Origin: Bacteroides sp. M10
Lineage (GTDB): Bacteria > Bacteroidota > Bacteroidia > Bacteroidales > Bacteroidaceae
Assembly: GCF_014334015.1 (NCBI RefSeq)
Contig: NZ_CP060488.1
Coordinates: 6,654,501-6,718,500, forward strand
DNA: 64,000 bases
Reading direction: 5' to 3'
Positions 18,435-27,103 of this stretch are shown in pieces. The position numbers and the translations under genes are program-made. The stretch's first letter is position 1, and each line of letters starts with the position of its first letter. The notes beneath the pieces are model-generated. The model was given only the letters and a program-made list of their open reading frames with translations, ran no database searches and had not been told where the DNA came from.

Positions 18435-19126
18435 CTACCTTTTATTATCATTAAAGAGAAATAAGGAAATTCCCTTGCCAATATATCTTTCTTATCACAC
18501 GTATAAAATTCCCCGTCCGCTCCCACATTCTCGAAATAATGACAGACAAGTCCTTCCTCCAAACTTATAAAATGCTTCACTTCCTCCTCACACTGCGATA
18601 GTTTCATCACTACCGCCACTTCACTACCGGAAGCAATCCGGCTGAACAGTTCCCTGTCCACTTTTCCCGGACACACCGTCAACCGTTCTTCTTGTTCCAC
18701 AATGGAAAGACCGATGGAAGCCGCCGCTGCAATAAACGCCGGAACACCGGCAATCTGCTTGATAGGTATCCCCGCTTTTTTGAGCCTTCCGACCAAATAA
18801 CTGGTAGAAGAATAAAAACCTGCATCTCCTTCAGCCACTATCGCCACACATAAACCTTCCGAATACAGGCTGACTATTTCTTCAAAAACCTTATCGTAAG
18901 CCTCATAAGCCATCTCACGCTTCTTACTCATCGGCAATGTATAGCGTCTGATAGATTCTTTCTTTATCTTCAATTCTTTCAGAAGAACAGAAGACCGGGA
19001 ACGCGCATTTGTTTTCGGGCAAAAAATAGCATTTGCCCGACATAGTGTAGCACCTCCTATCAAAGAGATAAGCCCCGCTTCACCCGGACCTAAAGAAACG
19101 ATATATACCGGTTTCAAATCTTCCAT
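18431..19126 (-). CDS. cbiL: Precorrin-2/cobalt-factor-II C20-methyltransferase
   Basis: A 231-residue tetrapyrrole methylase. VYIVSLGPGEAGLISL opens the fold, VAEGDAGFYSS is the SAM-site motif, and IAGVPAFIAAAASIG is the family's third block. CbiL/CobI methylates C20, the first step after cobalt insertion. It is sandwiched between two TonB receptor genes, 25 bp below one and overlapping the other by 4 bp, and so lies under the upstream cobalamin riboswitch while most other corrin-ring genes do not. Confidence 0.92.
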   Translation of the reverse strand: MEDLKPVYIVSLGPGEAGLISLIGGATLCRANAIFCPKTNARSRSSVLLKELKIKKESIRRYTLPMSKKREMAYEAYDKVFEEIVSLYSEGLCVAIVAEGDAGFYSSTSYLVGRLKKAGIPIKQIAGVPAFIAAAASIGLSIVEQEERLTVCPGKVDRELFSRIASGSEVAVVMKLSQCEEEVKHFISLEEGLVCHYFENVGADGEFYTCDKKDILAREFPYFSLMIIKGR

Positions 19127-19151
19127 CTCTCTTATCGATTATTTCTTATCC

Positions 19152-21335
19152 TTATTTTCTAAAACGAATCGTCAGGCTTGCATAGAAAGCTCTTCCCGGT
19201 GTAATGGTCGAATAAGGTTTCTTCGTATTCCAGGGACGGTCGTCTACCCAGTCGAACAGGTTCTCAACACCCAAACCGGCATTCAGAATGAAATATTTCA
19301 GATTGAATGTATGTCCTGTATTCAAATCCCAAAGCATAAAACCGGATGAATCATAGTCATACGTTTCGGAATATCTCTTTCCCTGTCCGCGACCAACCAT
19401 ATTGATGTTCAGTCCATACAATCCCCAGTTCTTAGACCATTGCGCATTTACGTTTCCTGCATACTTGACACTTTTGTCAATCGGTTTGTCCGTTATCAGA
19501 TTTCTTGCATCCAACAGCGTATAGCCGGCTCCCAGATTGAATCCAAGTCCCAGGTAAGCATTTGCATTTACATTCACCCCTTTGATTCTCACTTTATCGA
19601 TGTTGTCACGCTGGCGCACTTCATCATAATCACCGTACTGTGCAGCTTCTTCATCGCTCAAAGTACGGTAATTAATCATATCCGTCACATTATTTACAAA
19701 AGCCGTTGCTGATACAGAAAAACGGGAATGAGTATATTCCAGATTCAATGAGAAATTCTTGCTTTCTTCCGGTTTCAGTTCCAGATTTCCGATAGTATAG
19801 CGATTGGTAGTCTTTGCCAGATCCGTAGCGTAAATTTCAGAAAGAGTAGGCGTGCGGAAACCTGTTGCAAAAGACAATCGGCCACGGAAACCACCCTCCC
19901 TATACATAATAGAAGCTGTCGGAGTGAAATGATCTTCAAATGTTTCATTATAAATGTAACGCAATCCCACTACTGCTTGCAGAGATTCGGCAATCGTCCA
20001 CTCATCCTGTGCATATAAAGCCATGGTGTAGAGCGTCTTATTAGAGATATTGTCCGATTCACTTTCCAGCTTTTCATCCAGATATTCCAATCCGGCAGAC
20101 AGTTTGTTCTTGCTGTTCACCTTGATAATACTCTTCACATTTCCCCGGTAAAAATATTGTTTCTTACGAGTTTCCTTATCTCCAATCTTGAAGTCACCGC
20201 TTTCCTGAATATAGTCATAAGCCGACTTGTAATTGTCCGAATAGAAATCGGCATCGATATATGCTTTCTTATTCACAATATACTTCATACCGAAACCATA
20301 CGTATAATTCTCATGATACATATTATATTTATATTCCGTTACCGGACGGTCATTCAGGAAATTATAGTACGAACCCTGTGCATACAGCGTTGTCTTATGA
20401 TTCAGAGAATAAGAGAAACTCTGGTTGACCGTATTCGAATGATAACCGGTGAAAGCCTGTTTATCGGTAGGATCCAGTTTCACTTCCCCTTTTTTATTCA
20501 CCGTTTCGGTCATCGGATGAAGTTTCCAGCCATCCGACTGTTGGCGTTGGTAAGAAGTATACGATGAAAGTTTGCCAACATTCAAATCCAGATTCACAGC
20601 TTCCGAAAAACGTCCGTGGTCACTCACCTTGGTAGTGCTCGATGCGTCAATCTTGTTTTTGCTGTCATCCGTGATGATATTAATAACTCCACCAATGGCA
20701 TCACTACCATACAGCGCAGATGCCGAACCGTTCAGTATTTCAATTCGTTTCACGTTTGCCATGTTGATGCGCATCAACGCATCATCGCCAATCAGTTTCC
20801 GTCCGTTCACTAATACAAGGATATAATCGCTATTCAAGCCATTAAGCACCATTTCCGTTCCCATACCGCTGGTAGAGAAAGAAAAGTTAGAAGTGAGTTT
20901 GGTAAGAGCCTCCTCAAGATTCGTAACATTGGCCTCCTTGATATCTTTGGCAGTCAATACATTTACCGGGATGGGACTATCCACCATCCGGCGATGTGTT
21001 CCGGTTCCGGTCACTACCACCTGGTTTAAATTGTTATGACTTTCCGTCATGCGTATCACGACGTCATTTACACTCTTTGAAGTGGAATACCGTTGCGGTT
21101 CATAATTGAGATGTGATACTTGCAGGGTTTGTTTGCCATCAGGCAATCCCTTGATTATAAACTCTCCTTTTGCATTCGTAGTTCCCCCCTGCAGACTATG
21201 GTCCACCCGAATATTCGCTCCGACAACAGGCTCTCCGGTTTCAGAATTCAACACACGCCCCTTGATTGTAACCTGAGCGGACACAACACAACATACACCG
21301 ACCAACATGGTGGTCAAAATAAGTTTTTTCAACAT
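19152..21335 (-). CDS. TonB-dependent receptor with carboxypeptidase-like N-terminal domain, riboswitch-controlled
   Basis: A 727-residue receptor: signal peptide 1-20 (VVSAQ), carboxypeptidase-regulatory-like domain ~22-100 (IKGRVLNSETGEPVVGANI), plug ~105-230 (VVVTGTGTHRR, ILVLVNGRKL, IEILNGSASALYGSDAIGGVINII), then barrel. It is first in the operon behind a cobalamin riboswitch, the usual place for a BtuB-type corrinoid receptor. Its plug and barrel are recognisably related to the 16344 receptor, so the pair may be an old duplication with divided ligand ranges. Confidence 0.88.
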   Translation of the reverse strand: MLKKLILTTMLVGVCCVVSAQVTIKGRVLNSETGEPVVGANIRVDHSLQGGTTNAKGEFIIKGLPDGKQTLQVSHLNYEPQRYSTSKSVNDVVIRMTESHNNLNQVVVTGTGTHRRMVDSPIPVNVLTAKDIKEANVTNLEEALTKLTSNFSFSTSGMGTEMVLNGLNSDYILVLVNGRKLIGDDALMRINMANVKRIEILNGSASALYGSDAIGGVINIITDDSKNKIDASSTTKVSDHGRFSEAVNLDLNVGKLSSYTSYQRQQSDGWKLHPMTETVNKKGEVKLDPTDKQAFTGYHSNTVNQSFSYSLNHKTTLYAQGSYYNFLNDRPVTEYKYNMYHENYTYGFGMKYIVNKKAYIDADFYSDNYKSAYDYIQESGDFKIGDKETRKKQYFYRGNVKSIIKVNSKNKLSAGLEYLDEKLESESDNISNKTLYTMALYAQDEWTIAESLQAVVGLRYIYNETFEDHFTPTASIMYREGGFRGRLSFATGFRTPTLSEIYATDLAKTTNRYTIGNLELKPEESKNFSLNLEYTHSRFSVSATAFVNNVTDMINYRTLSDEEAAQYGDYDEVRQRDNIDKVRIKGVNVNANAYLGLGFNLGAGYTLLDARNLITDKPIDKSVKYAGNVNAQWSKNWGLYGLNINMVGRGQGKRYSETYDYDSSGFMLWDLNTGHTFNLKYFILNAGLGVENLFDWVDDRPWNTKKPYSTITPGRAFYASLTIRFRK

Positions 21336-21407
21336 TTTGTGATTATGCTTAAATTTCTATAGTTTATGTTCTTAGCCCCGAGAACAAGTTAACTATTGTT
21401 TCTTCCT

Positions 21408-21565
21408 TAGGCAGGTTTCCTGACTTCATCCTGAAAGTTCGCCTTCCCGTGCATCCGGCACAGTGGCAGTAGTAAAACTTTCAATAGATGGATGTTACAG
21501 TAGCGGGCACTGCTCCGGATTCACACCGGATTCCCTTTTATGTTCAATCGGACGATTGAAAACAT
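21408..21565 (-). promoter_or_regulatory. Cobalamin riboswitch ahead of the TonB-cbiL-TonB-cbiK operon
   Basis: Read on the - strand, this leader has GGGAATCCGGTGTGAATCCG, then CCCGCTACTGTAA, then GCCACTGTGCC, then GGGAAGGCG and the B12 box AGTCAGGAAACCTGCC (21410-21425). Order and spacing match the AdoCbl-type riboswitch. It ends ~72 nt before the start codon at 21335. The rest of the 21336-21718 gap holds two divergent promoters. Confidence 0.95.
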
Positions 21566-21579
21566 CACCTAAAGTGCTG

Positions 21580-21587
21580 CAAAATTA
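21580..21587 (-). promoter_or_regulatory. Promoter -7 box of the riboswitch-led operon
   Basis: The - strand reads TAATTTTG (TAnnTTTG), immediately upstream of the aptamer, so the transcript would start a few bases before the riboswitch. Confidence 0.55.
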
Positions 21588-21681
21588 CTACATTTAATTT
21601 GTATCTCATAACATATCTAAAAATATTTTTAGTAACACGAAATTTACACTACCTCTCAAGAAAAGAAACTGATTATTATTG

Positions 21682-21689
21682 TACTTTTG
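21682..21689 (+). promoter_or_regulatory. Promoter -7 box for cbiG/F-cbiJ/D
   Basis: TACTTTTG fits TAnnTTTG and lies 29 bp ahead of the ATG at 21719. The short leader leaves no room for a riboswitch, unlike the divergent operon. Confidence 0.6.
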
Positions 21690-21718
21690 CAACATTACCT
21701 CAATTAATTATTTTCAGG

Positions 21719-23548
21719 ATGGAAAAGAGCGTTCAGACAGCAATCATTTTAATTTCCGAGTCAAGTCTGCCCATAGCCAGGAATATAAGCAGAGAGTTAG
21801 CAGAATCCGCCATATACCTCAAAGGAGAAGCAGAGGGATGCGAAACAATCACCTCGTACAGCGGATTTATGAAAGAACATTTTTCCGATTTTAAAGCAAT
21901 CGTTTTTATCGGTGCACTCGGCATCTGTGTGAGAAGTATTGCTTCCTGCATCCGGAACAAATATACCGATCCGGCAGTGATTAACGTTGACAGTACCGGA
22001 CGTTTCGTTATCTCCGTACTGTCCGGACATATCGGAGGCGGCAATGAACTGACACGAATCGTTGCGGGAATCACCGGAGGGGAAGCCATCGTCACCACCC
22101 AAAGTGATAATCAACAGTTGTGGGCGCTGGATACGTTTACCTCCCGTTACGGATGGAGAACTTCGGCAACACCGGCTTCCATGAATCAGGCTATTTTTCA
22201 GTTTGTGAATAAACACAAGACAGCCCTGCTGCTTAGTGTCAAGGATAAAGGAACGGCCGAACTTGAACAGAGCTGTCCGGAACATACAGATATCTATTAT
22301 AGATTGGAAGAAATACCGCTGGCCGAATACCAATTACTCATCACTGTTGGTCCGTGGGAATATGACGCTCCTATCCCGACACTGCAGTTCTATCCGCCCG
22401 TGCTTCATATCGGGGTAGGCTGCAAAAAAGAATGTTCTCCACAAGGAGTCTGCATTTATATGAAAGATGAATTATTGCGACACCATCTTTCTCCACTTGC
22501 AGTGAAAAGCATTTCAACGATTGAACTGAAAAAAGACGAACCGTTGATTGCAGAATTACATACGCAGTTCTCAAACAGTGAACTACATATTTATAAAGCC
22601 GAAGAACTGGCAGATATCAGCGTTCCGAATCCCTCCGAAAAAGTGAAAGAAGTGACAGGCGTTGATGGGGTGGCCGAAAGTTCTGCTATCCGTGCCTCCG
22701 ATTACGGCAGATTGTTGATGGAAAAGCAAAAAGGAATACTATCCGAAGGGAATAATTTCACCTTTGCCGTAGCACTTTCTGCTGATAGTGACCGCAACAA
22801 CGGGCATATCGAGATTGTGGGGGCCGGTCCGGGCGACCCGGAATTGATTTCTGTAAGAGGCAAGAGAATGCTGGAAAAGGCAGGCCTCATTCTTTATGCC
22901 GGCAGTCTGGTGCCACGCGAACTGACGTATTACGCCAAACCGGGCGCTACAGTCAGAAGCTCGGCAGACATGACATTGGAGGAACAATTCACCCTCATGA
23001 AGTCTTTCTATGACAAGGGATTGTTTGTGGTACGTCTCCACACAGGTGACCCGTGTATTTACGGAGCTATTGCCGAACAAATGGCATTCTTCGACCAATA
23101 CGGAATGAGGTATCACATCACTCCCGGCATTTCTTCTTTTCAGGCCGCAGCAGCAGCCCTCAAATCACAGTTCACCATTCCTGAAGAAGTGCAAAGCATT
23201 ATCCTCACACGTGGAGAGGGTCGGACACCGATGCCTGAGAAAGAAAAACTTCATTTGCTGGCGCGCTCGCAAAGCACGATGTGCATCTATCTAAGTGCTG
23301 CTATTGTGGAGCAGGTACAGGAAGAACTCTTGCAAGCCTACTCTCCCGAAACGCCCGTAGCTGCCTGCTACAAACTCACTTGGAAAGAAGAAAAGATATA
23401 TCGCGGCAAGCTGAAAGATCTTGCTCAAATTGTCCGTGACAACCATCTGACTCTTACTACCCTGCTTGTAGTCGGTAATGCCATCGACCACCGGGAGGGA
23501 TTATCCAGACTATATGCTGATGAATTCAAACATCTTTTCCGCCCATGA
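21719..23548 (+). CDS. cobM: Cobalt-precorrin-5A hydrolase / cobalt-precorrin-4 C11-methyltransferase, CbiG-CbiF fusion
   Basis: A 609-residue fusion. Residues 1 to ~350 are CbiG: FIGALGICVRSIA, LSGHIGGGNELT and the C-terminal LHIGVGCKKECS block; it opens the ring-A lactone and releases acetaldehyde. Residues ~361-609 are the CbiF/CobM methylase: IEIVGAGPGDPELIS, HTGDPCIYGAIAEQ, TPGISSFQAAAA, LTRGEGRTPMP. The ATG at 21719 is chosen because the CbiG fold begins there; 40 upstream in-frame residues cover the promoter. It overlaps cbiJ/cbiD by 4 bp. Confidence 0.94.
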   Translation: MEKSVQTAIILISESSLPIARNISRELAESAIYLKGEAEGCETITSYSGFMKEHFSDFKAIVFIGALGICVRSIASCIRNKYTDPAVINVDSTGRFVISVLSGHIGGGNELTRIVAGITGGEAIVTTQSDNQQLWALDTFTSRYGWRTSATPASMNQAIFQFVNKHKTALLLSVKDKGTAELEQSCPEHTDIYYRLEEIPLAEYQLLITVGPWEYDAPIPTLQFYPPVLHIGVGCKKECSPQGVCIYMKDELLRHHLSPLAVKSISTIELKKDEPLIAELHTQFSNSELHIYKAEELADISVPNPSEKVKEVTGVDGVAESSAIRASDYGRLLMEKQKGILSEGNNFTFAVALSADSDRNNGHIEIVGAGPGDPELISVRGKRMLEKAGLILYAGSLVPRELTYYAKPGATVRSSADMTLEEQFTLMKSFYDKGLFVVRLHTGDPCIYGAIAEQMAFFDQYGMRYHITPGISSFQAAAAALKSQFTIPEEVQSIILTRGEGRTPMPEKEKLHLLARSQSTMCIYLSAAIVEQVQEELLQAYSPETPVAACYKLTWKEEKIYRGKLKDLAQIVRDNHLTLTTLLVVGNAIDHREGLSRLYADEFKHLFRP

Positions 23549-25356
23549 TACTGATTTTCGGAGGAACGACGGAGGGACGCACTGCCGCTGAAACCCTCGA
23601 TGAAGCAGGACAACCCTTTTATTATTCCACACGTGGCACCCTTCAGGAAGTCACGTGCAGAAATATGACGCGACTGACCGGCAACATGGATTCAGAAAAA
23701 ATCATTTCTTTCTGCCGTGAACACGACATCCGATTAATAATAGATGCCGCCCATCCATTTGCGCAACAACTCCACCAGAATATCTTCCTCGCGGCAAAAG
23801 AATTAACGATCAAGGTAGTGCGCCTGGAGCGTATCTATCCGGAATTATCGGAGGAAATCATTTGGTGTGATGACTTCGAAGGCGCCGTCGCCCGTATGAA
23901 ACAGGACGGTATAGAGAAACTACTGGCTCTTACCGGCACTCAAACTATTACCAAGCTACAAGGTTTCTGGAAAGAGCATGACTGTATCTTTCGGGTTCTG
24001 GAACGGTCGGAATCCGTAGATATTGCCATAAAGGCAGGATTCCCCAAAGAAAAACTGATTTTCTATCAACCCGAAGAAGATGAATCACTCCTTTTTAAGC
24101 AACTTTCCCCGCAAGCGATTATCACAAAAGAAAGCGGCAGTTCGGGAGGCTTCATCGAAAAAATAGAAGCTGCTCTGAAAAACGGAATCAAAATTTATGT
24201 GGTCCGCCGTCCTCCCCTGCCCGAGGGCTTTATTACAGTAAATGGGAAATACGGATTGAGACGGGCTGTTGAACTAAATGTACCGGGATTTTATGCCCTA
24301 AGAAGTGGATTCACTACCGGAACCTGCGCAACAGCCGCAGCCAAAGCCGCTTTACTTGCATTGACAGAAGAATGTTTTGAAGAAAAAACGGAAGTGACAT
24401 TACCGGATGGAGAAAGGGTCGTCCTACCTATATATAAGGTAGAAAAAACGGATGAGAATACCGCCACTGCCAGTGTCATCAAAGATGCCGGAGATGACCC
24501 GGACGTTACCCACGGACATCAGATTGTAGCCACTGTATCTTTTTCCGATTCTCCCGGCATACATTTCCTGCAAGGAAAAGGGGTGGGAAAAGTCACACTT
24601 CCCGGATTGGGATTAGCCGTCGGTGAACCTGCCATTAATTCGACTCCCCGGAAAATGATCGTCAATGAACTATCCTTGCTTTATGGAGGAGGGCTGGACG
24701 TAACTATCAGCGTTCCCGAAGGAGAAACACTGGCTCTGAAAACATTCAACCCGAAATTGGGAATTATTGGAGGGATCTCCATTATCGGAACTTCGGGTAT
24801 TGTGAAACCTTTTTCTTCGGAAGCATTCGTCGATGCCATACGCAAGGAAGTGGAAGTGGCCTATGCAGTTAATGCGGAACGATTGGTTATCAATTCCGGA
24901 GCCAAAAGTGAGAAATTTGTCCGGAGCCTCTATCCGAATCTCCCTCCACAGGCTTTTGTGCATTACGGGAACTTTATCGGAGAGACATTAAAAATAGCAG
25001 CAGAGACTGGTTTTCAAAAGGTAAGCATGGGGATTATGATAGGAAAAGCGGTAAAACTGGCAGAAGGACACTTGGATACTCACAGCAAGAAAGTGGTAAT
25101 GAACAAAGACTTTTTAAAAGAAATAGCTATTCAGTGCAGCTGTTCAGATGAGACTTTAGCATTGATCGAACAAATGACGCTTGCCCGCGAACTATGGGGA
25201 ATACCAAACAAGAAAGATAAAGAAATTTTGTTCAACAAGTTGGTGCAACTATGTCATATACACTGTACACCACTTTTTCCCAAAGGAGAGCTCGCCATTT
25301 TATTAATCAATGAGACTGGGGAGATTTCATATCAATTTCACTCTACCCTATTCTAA
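23545..25356 (+). CDS. cbiD: Precorrin-6x reductase / cobalt-precorrin-5B C1-methyltransferase, CbiJ-CbiD fusion
   Basis: A 603-residue fusion. Residues 1-245 are CbiJ/CobK (ILIFGGTTEGRTAAETL, DAAHPFAQ, TKESGSSGGFIEKI), the NAD(P)H-dependent reductase. Residues ~248-603 are CbiD (RSGFTTGTCATAAAKAALLAL, KDAGDDPDVTHG, INSTPRKMI, FIGETLKIA), the C1 methyltransferase that exists only in the anaerobic pathway. It starts inside the cbiG/F stop (ATGA overlap), so the two fusions are translated together and supply four activities. Confidence 0.94.
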   Translation: MILIFGGTTEGRTAAETLDEAGQPFYYSTRGTLQEVTCRNMTRLTGNMDSEKIISFCREHDIRLIIDAAHPFAQQLHQNIFLAAKELTIKVVRLERIYPELSEEIIWCDDFEGAVARMKQDGIEKLLALTGTQTITKLQGFWKEHDCIFRVLERSESVDIAIKAGFPKEKLIFYQPEEDESLLFKQLSPQAIITKESGSSGGFIEKIEAALKNGIKIYVVRRPPLPEGFITVNGKYGLRRAVELNVPGFYALRSGFTTGTCATAAAKAALLALTEECFEEKTEVTLPDGERVVLPIYKVEKTDENTATASVIKDAGDDPDVTHGHQIVATVSFSDSPGIHFLQGKGVGKVTLPGLGLAVGEPAINSTPRKMIVNELSLLYGGGLDVTISVPEGETLALKTFNPKLGIIGGISIIGTSGIVKPFSSEAFVDAIRKEVEVAYAVNAERLVINSGAKSEKFVRSLYPNLPPQAFVHYGNFIGETLKIAAETGFQKVSMGIMIGKAVKLAEGHLDTHSKKVVMNKDFLKEIAIQCSCSDETLALIEQMTLARELWGIPNKKDKEILFNKLVQLCHIHCTPLFPKGELAILLINETGEISYQFHSTLF

Positions 25357-25417
25357 ATCTATTATTGGCAGGTTTATTTCTATGCGGTTTTGAAATAAGT
25401 CAAGTCATAAAAAATAA

Positions 25418-26005
25418 GCTGAAACATAATCCCAGCGAGCATTTACTAGAGAATTAAAAAGTGAAAATCTGCTGTCATCTGTCACATCTTTGTATTTAAA
25501 CTTCTGACAATGAATGAGTAGTGGTGTGACGGCAGCATGTGACAGCACAGTGACAGTACTTTTGCTGTCACATGTTCTCCCACGATTCTTTCTTCTCTTC
25601 CTTTTCTCTTTCCTGAAAATCACAACCTGTATAGCTTCATATTTTTTAGTCATAGAAAAACATTCGTTTCATACCTTCAAACCATTGGTTTCATGGGATG
25701 GAACTTTAGTTTCATAAGCTTGAAACTCTAGTTCCAATTGCTTGAAACCATTAGTTTCAAGGCTGGAAACTCTAGTTTCTCTTAGTTGAAACTTTAGTTT
25801 CAAACAAAGGAAACTTGCTTGGAACTTGCTTCTAAAAGAAGGAGTGAGAAGAGGTGACAACAAAAGTACTGTCACTGTGCTGTCACATGCTGCCGTCACA
25901 CCATTACTCATTCACTGTCAGATGTTTAAATACAAACATGTGACAGGTGACAGCAAATTTTTACTTTTTAATTCTGTAGTAGAGTGTTAAGAGATTATAT
26001 TTCGG
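25418..26005. repeat. Large imperfect inverted repeat element (~590 bp) between convergent genes
   Basis: The left arm (25418-25571) and right arm (25853-26005) are reverse complements over ~150 bp; a 43-bp core (25522-25564 region, containing GTGACGGCAGCATGTGACAG) is perfect. The outer ~45 bp of each arm is more diverged. The ~280-bp loop carries 22-bp tandem repeats. No transposase is inside. Imperfect direct repeats of ~17 bp (25377-25393 and 26010-26026, TTTCnATnCnGTTTTGA) lie just outside. It fills the 682-bp gap between the end of cbiD and the end of the ABC ATPase gene; small frames in it are by-products of the symmetry. Confidence 0.85.
25656..25831. repeat. Eight ~22-bp tandem repeats inside the inverted repeat
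   Basis: Units begin near 25656, 25678, 25700, 25722, 25744, 25766, 25788 and 25810, an exact 22-bp step. Each contains G(A/G)AACTnTAG or a variant and its partner GTTTC, so most units are themselves short palindromes (GAAACTTTAGTTTC). Unit edges vary more than cores. Confidence 0.8.
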
Positions 26006-26038
26006 CTCATTTCCATACAGTTTTGAGGATTTTTTGAA

Positions 26039-27103
26039 TCAACTATATCTGCTATTCACCAGATAACCGGACACCAACTTGAGCAATACCTCAATGTCTT
26101 CCGCTTTTCGAACTTCATTCTCCGGCAAATGCAGCAAAAATCCTTCCGTCTGAAGATTACCTGTTTCTATGTAAACATCAGATTCAATCTCACGTCCTGC
26201 CAGAATTCCATTTCGCAAAAGAGCTTTCCTGACCATCGCATACTTTTGGCCATGCCCTTCAAGACGCATCTTTACAGAATATTCATTGTTGATTTTAAAT
26301 AATCCTGTATTTTGGTCGAACATGATTCCTTTACGGGAAAAGAAGTTACTTAATGTACCATTCAGTGACAAGTCTTCAGGAGTTCCGATAGTCACACCGT
26401 TTTCTTTATCCATCATCCAGACTTTATCGGCAATCTGTAAAGCCAATTCCAAATCATGGGTACTCATGAAAATCGTTTTCCCCGTATCGCGGGATAATCG
26501 ATGCAACAGTTGCATCATCTCCACTTTACTTGGAAAATCAAGGAAAGCAGTCGGTTCATCCAGAAAAATCACAGGTGTTTCCTGCGCCAACGCTTTGGCA
26601 ATCATTACCTTTTGTTTTTCTCCGTCACTCAACGTATGCATCATCCGACCGGTTAGCACCTCTATCCCCACACCGGCTATCGCACGGGAAACAATTTCTT
26701 TATCTCCTTTCTTCAACACTCCCCAAAAACCGGTATAAGGACTTCTTCCTAACGCTACCATCTCTTCCACCGTCATATTACGCAAGTCGCACTTTTCTGT
26801 TAGCACCACACTGATGACTTTCGACATATCCGCATCGGAATATTTCTCAACCTCTTTATTCATGATCCGAATCTCTCCCGACAATTTCGGTAGGAAACCG
26901 GACAGTGTATGCAACAAAGTGGACTTTCCCGCTCCATTGGCTCCAAGCAGACAAGTGAGTTCGCCAGCATAAATACTGGCATTGATATCACGGGCTACGA
27001 TATACGTTTTATGCTTTCCTTTATAGCCTGTGGCCAGGTTCCTGATAGTTATGGTTTCTTGCTCTTGCATGTTAAGTTTCTCCCTGTTCTGATTATCATT
27101 CAT
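26039..27103 (-). CDS. ABC transporter ATP-binding protein, BtuD/FecE type, with C-terminal extension
   Basis: A 354-residue ATPase. Walker A LLGANGAGKSTLL, signature LSDGEKQKVMIAKAL, Walker B VIFLDEPTAFLDF and switch His in MSTHDLEL are all present within the first ~255 residues. A further ~100 residues have no counterpart in the second ATPase of this window (31883-32638). It overlaps its permease by 8 bp; a second ATG at 27070 is also possible. With the permease and binding protein it forms an importer under a cobalamin riboswitch, so it most likely powers corrinoid uptake. Confidence 0.9.
   Translation of the reverse strand: MNDNQNREKLNMQEQETITIRNLATGYKGKHKTYIVARDINASIYAGELTCLLGANGAGKSTLLHTLSGFLPKLSGEIRIMNKEVEKYSDADMSKVISVVLTEKCDLRNMTVEEMVALGRSPYTGFWGVLKKGDKEIVSRAIAGVGIEVLTGRMMHTLSDGEKQKVMIAKALAQETPVIFLDEPTAFLDFPSKVEMMQLLHRLSRDTGKTIFMSTHDLELALQIADKVWMMDKENGVTIGTPEDLSLNGTLSNFFSRKGIMFDQNTGLFKINNEYSVKMRLEGHGQKYAMVRKALLRNGILAGREIESDVYIETGNLQTEGFLLHLPENEVRKAEDIEVLLKLVSGYLVNSRYS

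Noticed and set aside
25656..25831. CRISPR array in the 22-bp repeats
   Set aside because: Units are contiguous without unique spacers, and no cas genes are present.
25405..25911. Three open frames of ~67-82 codons (- 25405-25653, + 25514-25717, - 25669-25911)
   Set aside because: They arise from the inverted repeat and 22-bp repeats; two share the same first residues only because the arms are complementary. No promoter or family match.
25418..26005. Invertible (phase-variable) promoter segment
   Set aside because: Long inverted arms exist, but no recombinase is nearby and both flanking genes point inwards, so flipping would not switch a promoter.
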